Below, in pieces: positions 18,283-26,707 of a DNA stretch of 64,000 bases. A program made the position numbers and the translations under genes. The notes beneath the pieces were generated by a model. It worked only from the letters and a program-made list of their open reading frames with translations. It did no database searches and was not told the DNA's origin. Each line of letters begins with the position of its first letter. The stretch's first letter is position 1. This DNA is from Nevskia sp964451925 (GTDB taxonomy: Bacteria; Pseudomonadota; Gammaproteobacteria; Nevskiales; Nevskiaceae), in contig CAYVKA010000002.1 in assembly GCA_964451925.1 (NCBI GenBank), positions 85,403 through 149,402 on the forward strand, read 5' to 3'.

Positions 18283-19476
18283 TCAGAACGCGTCGCCCGG
18301 CACCCGCACCCAGCCTTCCATCAGTACGCGCGCGGAGCGGGACATGATCGCCTTGGTGACGGTCCACTCGCCATCCGCCTGCTTGGCCGCCGCGCCGACG
18401 CGCAGCGTGCCCGAGGGGTGTCCGAAGCGCACCGCCTCGTGGGCGTGGCCGCCGGCCGCCAGGCTCACCAGGGTGCCGGGGATCGCCGCCGCGGTGCCGA
18501 TCGCCACCGCCGCCGTGCCCATCATGGCATGGTGCAGCTTGCCCATCGACAGCGCGCGCACCAGCAGGTCGATGTCGCCGGCGGAGACCTTCTTGCCGCT
18601 GGACGAGACGTAGTCCTTCGGCGGCGCGACGAAGGCCACCTTGGGCGTGTGCTGCCGCTTGGCCGCTTCTTCCGGCTGCTTGATCAGGCCCATGCGCATC
18701 GCGCCGTGGGCGCGGATGGTCTCGAACATGGCCAGCGCCTTGGCGTCGCCGTTGATCGCGTCCTGCAGCTCGGTACCGCTGTAGCCGATGGCCTCGGCGT
18801 TGACGAAGATGGTCGGGATGCCGGCGTTGATCATCGTCGCCTTGAGCGTGCCCACGCCGGGCACTTCCAGGTCGTCGACCAGCTTGCCGGTGGGGAACAT
18901 CGAGCCGCCGCCATCGCCTTCGCCCTCGTCGGCCGGATCGAGGAACTCCAGCTGCACCTCGGCCGCCGGGAAGGTCACGCCGTCCAACTCGAAATCACCG
19001 GTTTCCTGCACCTGGCCGTCGCTCATCGGCACATGGGCGACGATGGTCTTGTTGATGTTGGCCTGCCAGATGCGCACCGTGCACAGGCCGTTCTTCGGCA
19101 CCCTGGCCGGATCGACCAGGCCGTTGCTGATCGCGAACGGCCCCACCGCGGCCGAAAGGTTGCCGCAGTTGCCGCTCCAGTCCATGAAAGCCTTGTCGAT
19201 CGAGACCTGGCCGAACAGGTAGTCGACGTCATGATCCGGCCGCGCGCTCTTGCTCAGGATCACGGTCTTGCTGGTGCTGGAGGTGGCGCCGCCCATGCCG
19301 TCGATCTGCTTGCCGTAGGGGTCGGGGCTGCCGATCACCCGCAGCAGCAGCCGGTCGCGCGCTTCGCCGGGGACCTGCGCGCGGGCCGGCAGATCCTGCA
19401 GGTGGAAAAACACACCCTTGCTGGTGCCGCCGCGCATGTAGGTGGCCGGGATCTTGACCTGCGGAACGTTCGACAT
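18283..19476 (-). CDS. prpF: 2-methylaconitate cis-trans isomerase PrpF
   Basis: 397 aa, the usual length. PrpF isomerises the 2-methylaconitate made by AcnD in the 2-methylcitrate cycle for propionate oxidation. Family features: the N-terminal MRGGTSKG(V/I)FF motif, GGATSSTSKT, and the NCGN loop (SGNCGNLSAAVG). Its ATG lies 3 bp after the acnD stop, so the two form an operon. The prpB and prpC partners are not in this window. Confidence 0.95.
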   Translation of the reverse strand: MSNVPQVKIPATYMRGGTSKGVFFHLQDLPARAQVPGEARDRLLLRVIGSPDPYGKQIDGMGGATSSTSKTVILSKSARPDHDVDYLFGQVSIDKAFMDWSGNCGNLSAAVGPFAISNGLVDPARVPKNGLCTVRIWQANINKTIVAHVPMSDGQVQETGDFELDGVTFPAAEVQLEFLDPADEGEGDGGGSMFPTGKLVDDLEVPGVGTLKATMINAGIPTIFVNAEAIGYSGTELQDAINGDAKALAMFETIRAHGAMRMGLIKQPEEAAKRQHTPKVAFVAPPKDYVSSSGKKVSAGDIDLLVRALSMGKLHHAMMGTAAVAIGTAAAIPGTLVSLAAGGHAHEAVRFGHPSGTLRVGAAAKQADGEWTVTKAIMSRSARVLMEGWVRVPGDAF

Positions 19477-19479
19477 GGA

Positions 19480-22077
19480 TCAGGCCGCCTTCACCGAAGA
19501 GTCGAGGAAATCCTGCGCAAAACGCTGCAGCACGCCGCCTGCTTCGTAGATCGATACCTCCTCGTCCGAATCCAGGCGGCAGGTCACCGGCACCTCCACC
19601 TTCTCGCCGTTCTTGCGCTGGATTACCAGGGTCAGCGTGGTGCGCGGCTTGCGCTCGCCCAGCACGTCGAACGTCTCGCTGCCGTCGATGCCCAGCGTCT
19701 TGCGCGTCACGCCCGGCTTGAACTCCAGCGGCAGCACGCCCATGCCGATCAGGTTGGAGCGGTGGATGCGCTCGAAGCCCTCCGCCACGATCGCCTCCAC
19801 ACCCGCCAGGCGCACGCCCTTGGCCGCCCAGTCGCGCGAGGAGCCCTGGCCGTAGTCGGCGCCGGCGATGATGATCAGCGGCTGCTTGCGCTCCATGTAG
19901 GTCTCGATCGCCTCCCACATGCGCAGCACCTTGCCCTCCGGCTCCACGCGCGCCAGCGAGCCCTTCTTCATCTGGCCGTCGACCACCACCATCTCGTTGA
20001 GCAGGGTCGGGTTGGCGAAGGTCGCGCGCTGCGCGGTGAGGTGGTCGCCGCGGTGCGTGGCGTAGGAGTTGAAGTCCTCTTCCGGCAAGCCCATTTTTGC
20101 CAGATAGGCCCCGGCCGCGGAGTCCAGCAGGATCGCGTTCGAGGGCGACAGGTGGTCGGTGGTGATGTTGTCGCCCAGCACCGCCAGCGGCCGCATGCCT
20201 TTCAGGGTCCGCTCGGCGGCCAGCGCGCCCTCCCAGTATGGCGGGCGGCGGATGTAGGTGCTCTGCGGGCGCCAGGCGTACAGCGGGCTGATCCTGTCGC
20301 TGCCGCGCGCCTTGAAGTTGAACATCGGCTCATAGACCTTGCGGAAATGCTCGGGCTTGACCGATTGCCTGATCACCGCATCGATCTCCGCATCGGTGGG
20401 CCACAGGTCCTTCAGCGTCACCGGCTTGCCGTGCTGGTCGAGACCGAGCGTGTCCTTCTCGATGTCGAAGCGGATGGTGCCGGCGATGGCATAGGCCACC
20501 ACCAGGGGCGGCGAGGCGAGGAAGGCCTGCTTGGCGTAGGGGTGGATGCGGCCGTCGAAGTTGCGGTTGCCGGACAGCACCGCCACCGCGTACAGGTCGC
20601 GGTCCACCACTTCCTTCTGGATCACGGGGTCGAGCGCGCCGGACATGCCGTTGCAGGTGGTGCAGGCGAAGGCGACGATGCCGAAGCCGAGCTTCTCCAG
20701 CTCCGGCAGCAGGCCCGCTTCCTCCAGGTACAGCTGCACCGCCTTGGAGCCCGGCGCCAGCGAGGTCTTCACCCAGGGCTTGCGCACCAGGCCGCGCGCG
20801 TTGGCGTTGCGCGCCAGCAGCGCCGCCGCAATCACGTTGCGCGGATTGGAGGTGTTGGTGCAGCTGGTGATGGCGGCGATGATCACCGCGCCGTCCGGCA
20901 TCTGGCCGGGCTTTTCCTCCCACTGGCCGGCGATGCCGCGCTCGGCCAGGGCGGAGGTCGGCAGGCGCTTGTGCGGGTTGGAGGGGCCCGCCATGTTGCG
21001 CACTACCGTGGATAGGTCGAACTTCAGCGTGCGCTCGTATTCGGCCGTCTTCAGCGCCTCGGCCCACAGGCCGGTCTGCTTCGCATAGGTCTCGACCAGC
21101 TTGATCTGCTCATCCTCGCGGCCGGTGAGCCGCAGGTAGTCCAGCGTGTTCTGGTCGATGAAGAACATCGCCGCGGTGGCGCCGTACTCCGGCGCCATGT
21201 TGGAAATCGTCGCCCGGTCGCCGAGAGTCAGCGCCGCCGCGCCTTCGCCGCGGAATTCCAGGTAGGCGCCGACCACCTTCTCCTTGCGCAGGAACTCGGT
21301 CAGCGCCAGCACCACGTCGGTGGCGGTGATGCCCGGCTGCGGCTTGCCGCTCAGCTCCACGCCGAAGATGTCCGGCAGCCGCATCCACGAAGCGCGGCCC
21401 AGCATCACGTTCTCCGCCTCCAGCCCGCCGACGCCGACGGCGATGACACCCAGCGCATCGACATGCGGCGTGTGGCTGTCGGTGCCGACACAGGTGTCGG
21501 GGAAAGCCACGCCGTTCTGCGTGTAGATCACCGGCGACATCCGCTCCAGGTTGATCTGGTGCATGATGCCGTTGCCCGGCGGGATCACGTCGACATTCTC
21601 GAACGCCAGCCGGGTCCAATTGATGAAGTGGAAACGGTCGTCGTTGCGGCGATCCTCGATCGCGCGGTTCTTGGCGAAGGCGTCTTTCTCGAAGCCGCCA
21701 TGCTCCACCGCCAGCGAGTGATCGACGATCAGCTGCACCGGCACCACCGGGTTCACCTTGGCCGGATCGCCGCCCTTGTCGGCAATCGCGTCACGCAGTC
21801 CGGCCAGGTCCACCAGCGCCGTCTGCCCCAGGATGTCGTGGCACACCACGCGCACCGGGAACCAGGGGAAATCGAGATCACGCTTGCGCTCGATCAGCTG
21901 GCCCAGATAGGCCCGGATCTTCTCCGGCTCGGCCTTGCGCACGATGTTCTCGGCATGCACGCGCGCGGTGTACGGCAGCTTGGCCCAGGCGCCGGGCTTG
22001 ATCGCCTCCACGGCTTCGGCCGCGTCGAAATAGTCGAATGAGGTGCCGGGGAGCTTCTTGCGGTGTGCGGTATTCAT
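19480..22077 (-). CDS. acnD: Fe/S-dependent 2-methylisocitrate dehydratase AcnD
   Basis: 865 aa aconitase-superfamily protein. AcnD dehydrates 2-methylcitrate to 2-methylaconitate in the PrpF-dependent version of the methylcitrate cycle. The three cluster cysteines lie in TSCTN and ACTTCNG; substrate-binding motifs NGIMHQ, GTDSHTPH and GQGSSRDW are intact. Adjacency to prpF identifies it as AcnD rather than housekeeping AcnA. Upstream (22078-22343) no further prp gene or clear activator site is seen. Confidence 0.95.
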   Translation of the reverse strand: MNTAHRKKLPGTSFDYFDAAEAVEAIKPGAWAKLPYTARVHAENIVRKAEPEKIRAYLGQLIERKRDLDFPWFPVRVVCHDILGQTALVDLAGLRDAIADKGGDPAKVNPVVPVQLIVDHSLAVEHGGFEKDAFAKNRAIEDRRNDDRFHFINWTRLAFENVDVIPPGNGIMHQINLERMSPVIYTQNGVAFPDTCVGTDSHTPHVDALGVIAVGVGGLEAENVMLGRASWMRLPDIFGVELSGKPQPGITATDVVLALTEFLRKEKVVGAYLEFRGEGAAALTLGDRATISNMAPEYGATAAMFFIDQNTLDYLRLTGREDEQIKLVETYAKQTGLWAEALKTAEYERTLKFDLSTVVRNMAGPSNPHKRLPTSALAERGIAGQWEEKPGQMPDGAVIIAAITSCTNTSNPRNVIAAALLARNANARGLVRKPWVKTSLAPGSKAVQLYLEEAGLLPELEKLGFGIVAFACTTCNGMSGALDPVIQKEVVDRDLYAVAVLSGNRNFDGRIHPYAKQAFLASPPLVVAYAIAGTIRFDIEKDTLGLDQHGKPVTLKDLWPTDAEIDAVIRQSVKPEHFRKVYEPMFNFKARGSDRISPLYAWRPQSTYIRRPPYWEGALAAERTLKGMRPLAVLGDNITTDHLSPSNAILLDSAAGAYLAKMGLPEEDFNSYATHRGDHLTAQRATFANPTLLNEMVVVDGQMKKGSLARVEPEGKVLRMWEAIETYMERKQPLIIIAGADYGQGSSRDWAAKGVRLAGVEAIVAEGFERIHRSNLIGMGVLPLEFKPGVTRKTLGIDGSETFDVLGERKPRTTLTLVIQRKNGEKVEVPVTCRLDSDEEVSIYEAGGVLQRFAQDFLDSSVKAA

Positions 22078-22343
22078 GGCTTTTCGGGGACGGGAATCCG
22101 GAGTCGTTTAAAAAAAGCGGTGCCCGGGAATCGGGTGATCCGCTTGCGGGCCCTGCCTGAACCCGCTTTCCCATTCCCGGGGCCGATCAGGAAGGGGGCT
22201 GGCCCTCCGGGATCGGCAATGCCCGAAATTTTAACATTTTCGCAGCCTTGCGCGTTGAAGGGCGGGGCGATCCATGCTGCTCCGTATGGGCTTGAAGGGG
22301 GTGGGGGAGAAGCGCGGCTCGGCCCCCTCCCTCAACCGAGGTC

Positions 22344-23177
22344 TCAGCGCAGGAAAGCCAGCAGTTCCTCGTTGACGCGGCCGGCGTGGGTCCACGGAAT
22401 GAAGTGCGGCGCATCCGCGAATTCCACCAAGCGACCATTCTTGAGCACCTTGGCATGGCGCCGAGAAGTCGCGTCCGGCGGCAATACGCGGTCGTGATCG
22501 TCAGCGTGCAGGATCAGTGTCGGGACATCGTTGCACGGCAGATCCTGGCGGAAGTCCTCGAGCCAGGCGCCGATCGACTGCAAAGCGGCGAACGGCGAAG
22601 CCTGTACGGCGTTGTTCCACAGCCGCTCGATCACCCGCTCGCTCACCAAGGTGCCCCCGAACTCGTCGAAGTTGAAGGCATTCTGGATCATGCCGAGAAA
22701 GAACGCAGCGCGGTCCTGGCGGATCGCCGCCTTGATGCCTTCGAACACGCCAGGATCGACGCCATCCGGATTGTCCGCGGTCTTCAGCAGATAAGGCCCG
22801 ATGGTGCCGATCAGCACCACACTGCGCAGGCGCGATTTGCCATATTGCGCGATGTAGCGGCTAATTTCTCCGGTGCCCATGGAAAATCCGACCAGGGATA
22901 CCTCGCGCAGATCCAGCGCGCTCAAGAGCACGTCCAGGTCAGCGGCCAGCGTGTTGAAGTCATAGCCGCTCGCCGGCCGGCTGGAGCGGCCGAAGCCGCG
23001 GCGGTCGTAGGCGATGACGCGATGGCCGGCTTCGACCAGCGCCTGGGTCTGCCGCTCCCAGGAAGTGCTGTCGAACGGATAGCCGGCGATCAAGACAACA
23101 GGACGGCCCCGGCCGTGATCTTCATAGTACAGTTCGATTGCGGAATAATTTTCCTGGCCGACCTTGATGGTGCTCAT
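22344..23177 (-). CDS. Alpha/beta hydrolase (arylesterase / non-heme haloperoxidase type)
   Basis: 277 aa from the ATG at 23177, which has AGGAG upstream; a longer frame is rejected. The fold features are clear: the oxyanion region around LIAGYPFDSTSWE, the nucleophile elbow GFSMG with the catalytic Ser, an acidic residue in LHADDHDRVLP, and the His in FADAPHFIPWTH. The closest general type is the non-heme chloroperoxidase/esterase group. It is divergent from a TetR-family gene that probably regulates it. Substrate unknown. Confidence 0.88.
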   Translation of the reverse strand: MSTIKVGQENYSAIELYYEDHGRGRPVVLIAGYPFDSTSWERQTQALVEAGHRVIAYDRRGFGRSSRPASGYDFNTLAADLDVLLSALDLREVSLVGFSMGTGEISRYIAQYGKSRLRSVVLIGTIGPYLLKTADNPDGVDPGVFEGIKAAIRQDRAAFFLGMIQNAFNFDEFGGTLVSERVIERLWNNAVQASPFAALQSIGAWLEDFRQDLPCNDVPTLILHADDHDRVLPPDATSRRHAKVLKNGRLVEFADAPHFIPWTHAGRVNEELLAFLR

Positions 23178-23330
23178 GTGCTGCTCCTGGGTTGAAGGGG
23201 CGACAGATCGGGGCGCAAACCATCCCTTGCGGCGACGCCCTCGGCATTGCCACATGACTTGGTCTGGCGAATCCGTATAATCACAGCGACCACTCCAGAA
23301 TAGATCGAGCCGCTTCGCAAATCAAGAGCG

Positions 23331-23341
23331 ATCACTGTGAT
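23331..23341. promoter_or_regulatory. Candidate TetR operator overlapping the TetR start codon
   Basis: ATCACTGTGAT is a perfect 5+1+5 palindrome that contains the GTG start of the TetR gene (23337). A half-site, ATCACAG, lies 51 bp upstream at 23280-23286 in the divergent promoter gap. Operator function is inferred from symmetry and position. Confidence 0.45.
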
Positions 23342-23987
23342 AAATAAAAATCCCGTCTCGAAGCCGCGTGGCCGCCCCCGCGCATTCGATCGTGACCAGG
23401 CGTTGGCCGCGGCGGCCGGGGCCTTCTGGCAACTCGGCTACGAAGGCGCCTCGATCGTCGACCTCACCACGGTGATGGGGATCACGCCGCAGAGCCTCTA
23501 CGCCGCCTTCACGTCAAAGGCCGATCTGTACCGGGAGGCGTTGCAGCACTACCTGTCGAACGCCGGCGCCTTCGGTGCCAGTGCGCTGGAGGAGGAAGGC
23601 AATGCGCCGGCTGCTTTTGAGCGCTTGCTGCGCGAGGCAGCCGTGGAATACACGCGACGCGATCAGCCTCAGGGATGTATGGTGTCCATCGCTGTTTCTG
23701 CTTGCGCCGTGGAGCATGCCCCTGTGGCAAGCCATGTGGCAGCACTGCGCGCGGAAATGCTGGATTTGTTTAAGCGGCGCATCGAGCGCGGCATCAAGGA
23801 GGGACAGTTTGCGCCCGGAACAGATCCTGTCGCGCTGGCGCGGTACGTTCAGATCGTTCTTCAGGGGATGTCACTGCAGGCCCGTGATGGAGTGGGTAAA
23901 GCAGAACTGCTCGCGGTAGCTGCCGTGGCGGCGGATGAATTGCGGCGGCACGGAAAGGGCAGCAGCAGGAGAAAGCCGCAAGTTTGA
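23337..23987 (+). CDS. TetR/AcrR-family transcriptional regulator
   Basis: 216 aa. The N-terminal HTH is typical (GRPRAFDRDQALAAAAGAF...GYEGASIVDLTTVMGI...LYAAFTSKADLY), resembling the subgroup that regulates short-chain or xenobiotic-responsive enzymes. The C-terminal ligand domain is all-helical. The GTG at 23337 is the only reasonable start and has only a weak ribosome site, which may fit autoregulation through the overlapping palindrome. It is divergent from the alpha/beta hydrolase gene. Confidence 0.9.
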   Translation: MINKNPVSKPRGRPRAFDRDQALAAAAGAFWQLGYEGASIVDLTTVMGITPQSLYAAFTSKADLYREALQHYLSNAGAFGASALEEEGNAPAAFERLLREAAVEYTRRDQPQGCMVSIAVSACAVEHAPVASHVAALRAEMLDLFKRRIERGIKEGQFAPGTDPVALARYVQIVLQGMSLQARDGVGKAELLAVAAVAADELRRHGKGSSRRKPQV

Positions 23988-24060
23988 GCGTAAATTGGTT
24001 CCTTATGGTCGAAAGTTGGAGCGAACCTGCTTTGCAAGCCGGCAGATAACTAAGGAAGTA

Positions 24061-24591
24061 ATGCCAATGACGTCAACAAACCATACTCGCAAAAGCGCTG
24101 CTTCGAGAATTGCAGCAGACGAATTGTTTGAAAGAGCGAACGAGCAATGGGATCGCGGCCAACTGCGCTCTGCCTTTCGACTCTTTCTGTTAGGAGCAAA
24201 GTATGGGGATGCCAGTGCTCAGCATAACCTTGGTTATTTTTATGACGTTGGTATTGGCGCAAAGCCGAATCGAGAGGCTGCCTTGTTTTGGTACAAGCGA
24301 GCATTTCGCCAAGGGTACGGTGTTGCCGCATCGAATATTGGGACAATCTATCGAGACGACAAAAGCGCAAAAAAAGCACTGCTGTGGTTTCAGCACGCTA
24401 TAGAGCTTGGAGATATTGATGCGAACTTGGAGGTTGCGAAAATCTATATGGATCAGATCGGTGATATTTCCAAGGCAGTCCCTTACTTGAAACGAATTAT
24501 TCGGGCGAAATCAAAAGACGTGTTTGACGAGTCTAGGGTACAAGCGCAAGGCCTCTTGAGAGCAATTCAGGGGAAAGCAGTAGAAAAGTAA
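24061..24591 (+). CDS. Small Sel1-repeat (TPR-like) protein
   Basis: 176 aa from the ATG at 24061, with AAGGAAG 4-6 nt upstream. Sel1-like repeats are visible as pairs of helices, for example FLLGAKYGDASAQHNLGYFYDVG and ALFWYKRAFRQGYGVAASNIGTIY and ALLWFQHAIELGDIDANLEVAKIY. These scaffolds usually mediate protein-protein contacts. There is no signal peptide. The AT content is clearly higher than in the genes on its left, suggesting horizontal origin and marking the left side of an accessory region. Confidence 0.82.
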   Translation: MPMTSTNHTRKSAASRIAADELFERANEQWDRGQLRSAFRLFLLGAKYGDASAQHNLGYFYDVGIGAKPNREAALFWYKRAFRQGYGVAASNIGTIYRDDKSAKKALLWFQHAIELGDIDANLEVAKIYMDQIGDISKAVPYLKRIIRAKSKDVFDESRVQAQGLLRAIQGKAVEK

Positions 24592-25077
24592 ATAACGCAT
24601 GAAAAGTAATCGGGGGTTGTTTAAGCCAGCCTTTGAAAAAAGGCGTTCCAGTCTATCGCGCGCTGCCTGGAGTCACCAACACTGACAGACGCTGAAAACA
24701 GCGCCCATTGATTCCAAAGAAGTTTTTCGACGAAAAGCATGCCCAGTTCCTGTCGCGGCCGGCGATCTGCGACAGCAACATGGAAAAGTTTCTCGCTACG
24801 ACAGCAACTTGGAAAAAAATGTCGCCCCATTTCTCGCGAAAAAAGGCCAGTAACAGCCCTAAGGCTCGCGGCAGCGGGTAGCTTGTTTAATGGGCGTTGC
24901 GGTGATGTAGTAAAGGGTCATGATCCTGAACTCCAAGTTGGGATGGCTATAGCCGGTATCCCAAAACAGCTCAGGCAAATTCGTTTACTGGGCTTGAAGA
25001 GGTTGAGGAAGCAGAAGGTGAATGATGGTGAGCGTAACAGCCGAGCAAGCCCCATGGTGCCCATGTTCCAATAGGCC
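24592..25077. other. Gene-poor decayed stretch
   Basis: About 490 bp with no supported gene. It contains the short direct repeats listed separately. Mixed base composition and broken frames suggest mobile-element debris. Confidence 0.45.
24769..24818. repeat. Two short direct repeats resembling IS21-type multiple end repeats
   Basis: Two copies of CGACAGCAAC(A/T)TGGAAAA lie about 29 bp apart. Tandem 'GCAACxTGGAAA' repeats are what I expect from the terminal binding sites of IS21-family elements. No istA or istB gene is present, so this would be an isolated remnant. The family assignment is from memory of IS21 ends and is uncertain. Confidence 0.35.
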
Positions 25078-25574
25078 GTGGAGGTGCACGGGAACCTCGA
25101 GACGCGCCAGCTCACCAAGCTGGTCAAAGGCCTTGAACTCCACTATTCGCCGAAAATCCCGGTGCAGGAATACCTCGGGGTGATGAGCGAGCACGATACG
25201 GAGCGGGTCCAGGCCCTGGTGCAGGAGCTGCTGGGTGGGGGCGACACGACGATCACGAGCTGCGAAAACGGCTCGTCAAGCTCAACCAGGACGTGGTCCG
25301 GCTGGAGAGAAAGGACTTGCGGGTTTCCACCGTTGACGTACTGGGGGATGCCGCCTCCGCGGCGGGGGCAGCCGCCGGCGGAGGACCCTGGGGAATGGTC
25401 GTTCTAGCCAAGCTTCTTGGCGGTGTCCTGGCAGGCAAGCTGGCAACCCGGACGGTGGATTCCATACTGGACGGGCGCGCTGGCGCCACCATCGATACGG
25501 TACGGGGTGCTTTAAACGGCGTTTCGGCCCACGCGGTCCGGTTATTCAGACTGCGGAGCCGCCTGAAGCACTGA
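25078..25574 (+). pseudogene. Frameshifted remnant of an unknown protein with Gly/Ala-rich C-terminus
   Basis: One frame (25078 to about 25235) reads LETRQLTKLVKGLELHYS...ERVQALVQELLGGG. The reading then continues smoothly in another frame (HELRKRLVKLNQDVVRLERKDLRV, then a Gly/Ala-rich hydrophobic segment and an Arg-rich end at 25574). Joining them across a single frameshift near 25235 gives one plausible protein of about 165 aa with a coiled-coil-like middle. I do not recognise the family. It could alternatively be two unrelated short frames. Confidence 0.35.
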
Positions 25575-25889
25575 GCGGGCACAGGGGCGCTCGCTGATGC
25601 GTCGTGCCCAGCTCCAACCGGTTAAGGCCGGGCCCCGAGGGGGCGTTGGGCAGGGTTTTCCAGCCCGAAAGCCTGTGGCGTTTTGCGCAAAATTGCCGAG
25701 CTAAGGCAAAAAAAGGGGAGCGAGCGCAGTCCGGGAAAAATTTTTTTTCACCCCCAACCCGGCGCTTTGGCTGCCGATCGGGATGGGTGGGCTGAGGTCT
25801 GTTGGAGGGGGCGATTTCGTGTATCTGGCGTATTGAGCCTCGATACGCTAGGCGAAACGGCCTCGTTTTACGCGATCGGCCCACCGTCG
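25575..25889. other. Intergenic stretch without a supported gene
   Basis: About 315 bp. It contains homopolymer runs (A7 near 25710, T8 near 25742) and no open frame with a ribosome site or recognisable product. Confidence 0.45.
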
Positions 25890-26126
25890 CTAGATCTCCT
25901 CGAGCTTGCATCCGAAATGCTTGGCGATTCGATAAGCCGTGTCGAGGCGTGGAGCTCGACCGACTGAATGCTCGATCCGGGCGAGCGCCGCTTTGCTAAG
26001 CCCCACGGCCTTTGCCAGCTGAGCGAGGCTCTCGCCGCGATCTTCCCGCCGCTGTTTGAGACGTGAACTCAAATCAGTAAACGACCAATCGTCAGGGGCC
26101 GAGGAGCGGCTTGGCCGGGCGATCAC
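25890..26126 (-). CDS. Small Xre/Cro-CI family DNA-binding protein
   Basis: 78 aa from a GTG at 26126. A full HTH_3 domain is visible: LKQRREDRGESLAQLAKAVGL, SKAALARIEHSVG and LDTAYRIAKHFGCKL. Such single-domain regulators often control mobile elements or toxin-antitoxin pairs. It faces away from the Tn7-like operon, across a low-GC 580-bp gap. An ATG start is not available in frame, so the exact N-terminus is uncertain. Confidence 0.75.
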   Translation of the reverse strand: MIARPSRSSAPDDWSFTDLSSRLKQRREDRGESLAQLAKAVGLSKAALARIEHSVGRAPRLDTAYRIAKHFGCKLEEI

Positions 26127-26518
26127 GATAGCGAATCTCTAATAGAAAAACTATTGAAAAACGTGCCTGGATTCGGCCTTGTTAGGGCGTGCACGCCAGA
26201 AAAATATAGCGGATTAATTAATAGATTGTTTTTATTGGTTATTATGTTTATATAAATAAATTGAATACGAAGGTGCTTGCGCCGAAACGAATAATGGATA
26301 TCATCCCGGCCGCGAGCGTACCAATCATGAGACTCAAGAGGCCGGTAAAACTCGAAAAAATGGTCGGCAGGGAATTTGCCGACCTGGTCAACCACCGTCA
26401 AACGCGCGAATAGCTCCGGCAACGGCTGCGCCGCGCAGAGGAGCGACTATGACGTAGCTAACTTTGTCTTGCCTCATTCTAAGCTATTGTTTTTCATGCT
26501 TTTTGATTTGAGGCGGTG

Positions 26519-26563
26519 AGGTGCCCTGTTGTCCGAATCTTTGCCGAGATTCGGAGGGCACCT
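26519..26563. promoter_or_regulatory. Large imperfect hairpin upstream of the Tn7-like operon
   Basis: Outer arms AGGTGCCCT (26519-26527) and AGGGCACCT (26555-26563) and inner arms CCGAATCT (26533-26540) and AGATTCGG (26547-26554) are each perfectly complementary, with a one-sided GTTGT bulge and a TTGCCG loop. No U-run follows, so it is not a standard terminator. It may be a structured leader, a protein-binding palindrome or part of a transposon end. Confidence 0.55.
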
Positions 26564-26663
26564 ACCTTAGTCCGTGTACCAAAACGGCTTAGCGGCCAAC
26601 GACGCTAGGGTGCCTGCTTCTCCTCAGAAAGTCAATGTTTCCGGAGCTCTGCCAAGAGCGCCA

Positions 26664-26688
26664 CGGACCCGGTTTTGTCCCGGGTCCG
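26664..26688. promoter_or_regulatory. 9-bp hairpin just before the tniQ ribosome site
   Basis: CGGACCCGG (26664-26672) and CCGGGTCCG (26680-26688) form a perfect stem with a TTTTGTC loop, ending 7 bp before the AGGAG at 26696-26700. A smaller GCTCT / AGAGC hairpin lies at 26646-26659. The spacing would allow an effect on translation of tniQ. Confidence 0.5.
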
Positions 26689-26707
26689 GTACGACAGGAG
26701 ATGCACC

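Larger units (their letters stand above)
26127..26707. other. AT-rich gap and leader of the Tn7-like operon
   Basis: About 580 bp. The part from 26140 to about 26300 is markedly AT-rich (TTAATTAATAGATTGTT and similar). Open frames on both strands here lack support. The right half (26519-26700) contains the hairpins listed separately and should hold the tniQ promoter, possibly also the left transposon end. No TnsB-type terminal repeat array could be identified by eye. Confidence 0.5.

Noticed and set aside
18253..21015. 920-codon open frame on the plus strand opposite prpF and acnD
   Set aside because: It is the antisense shadow of two well-identified genes in GC-rich DNA; its product is His/Arg/Ala-rich and has no domain pattern.
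26123..26422. 99-codon minus-strand frame in the AT-rich gap before the Tn7-like operon
   Set aside because: Composition changes abruptly inside the frame (coding-like first part, then AT-rich), there is no ribosome site and no recognisable family; it is probably chance or debris.
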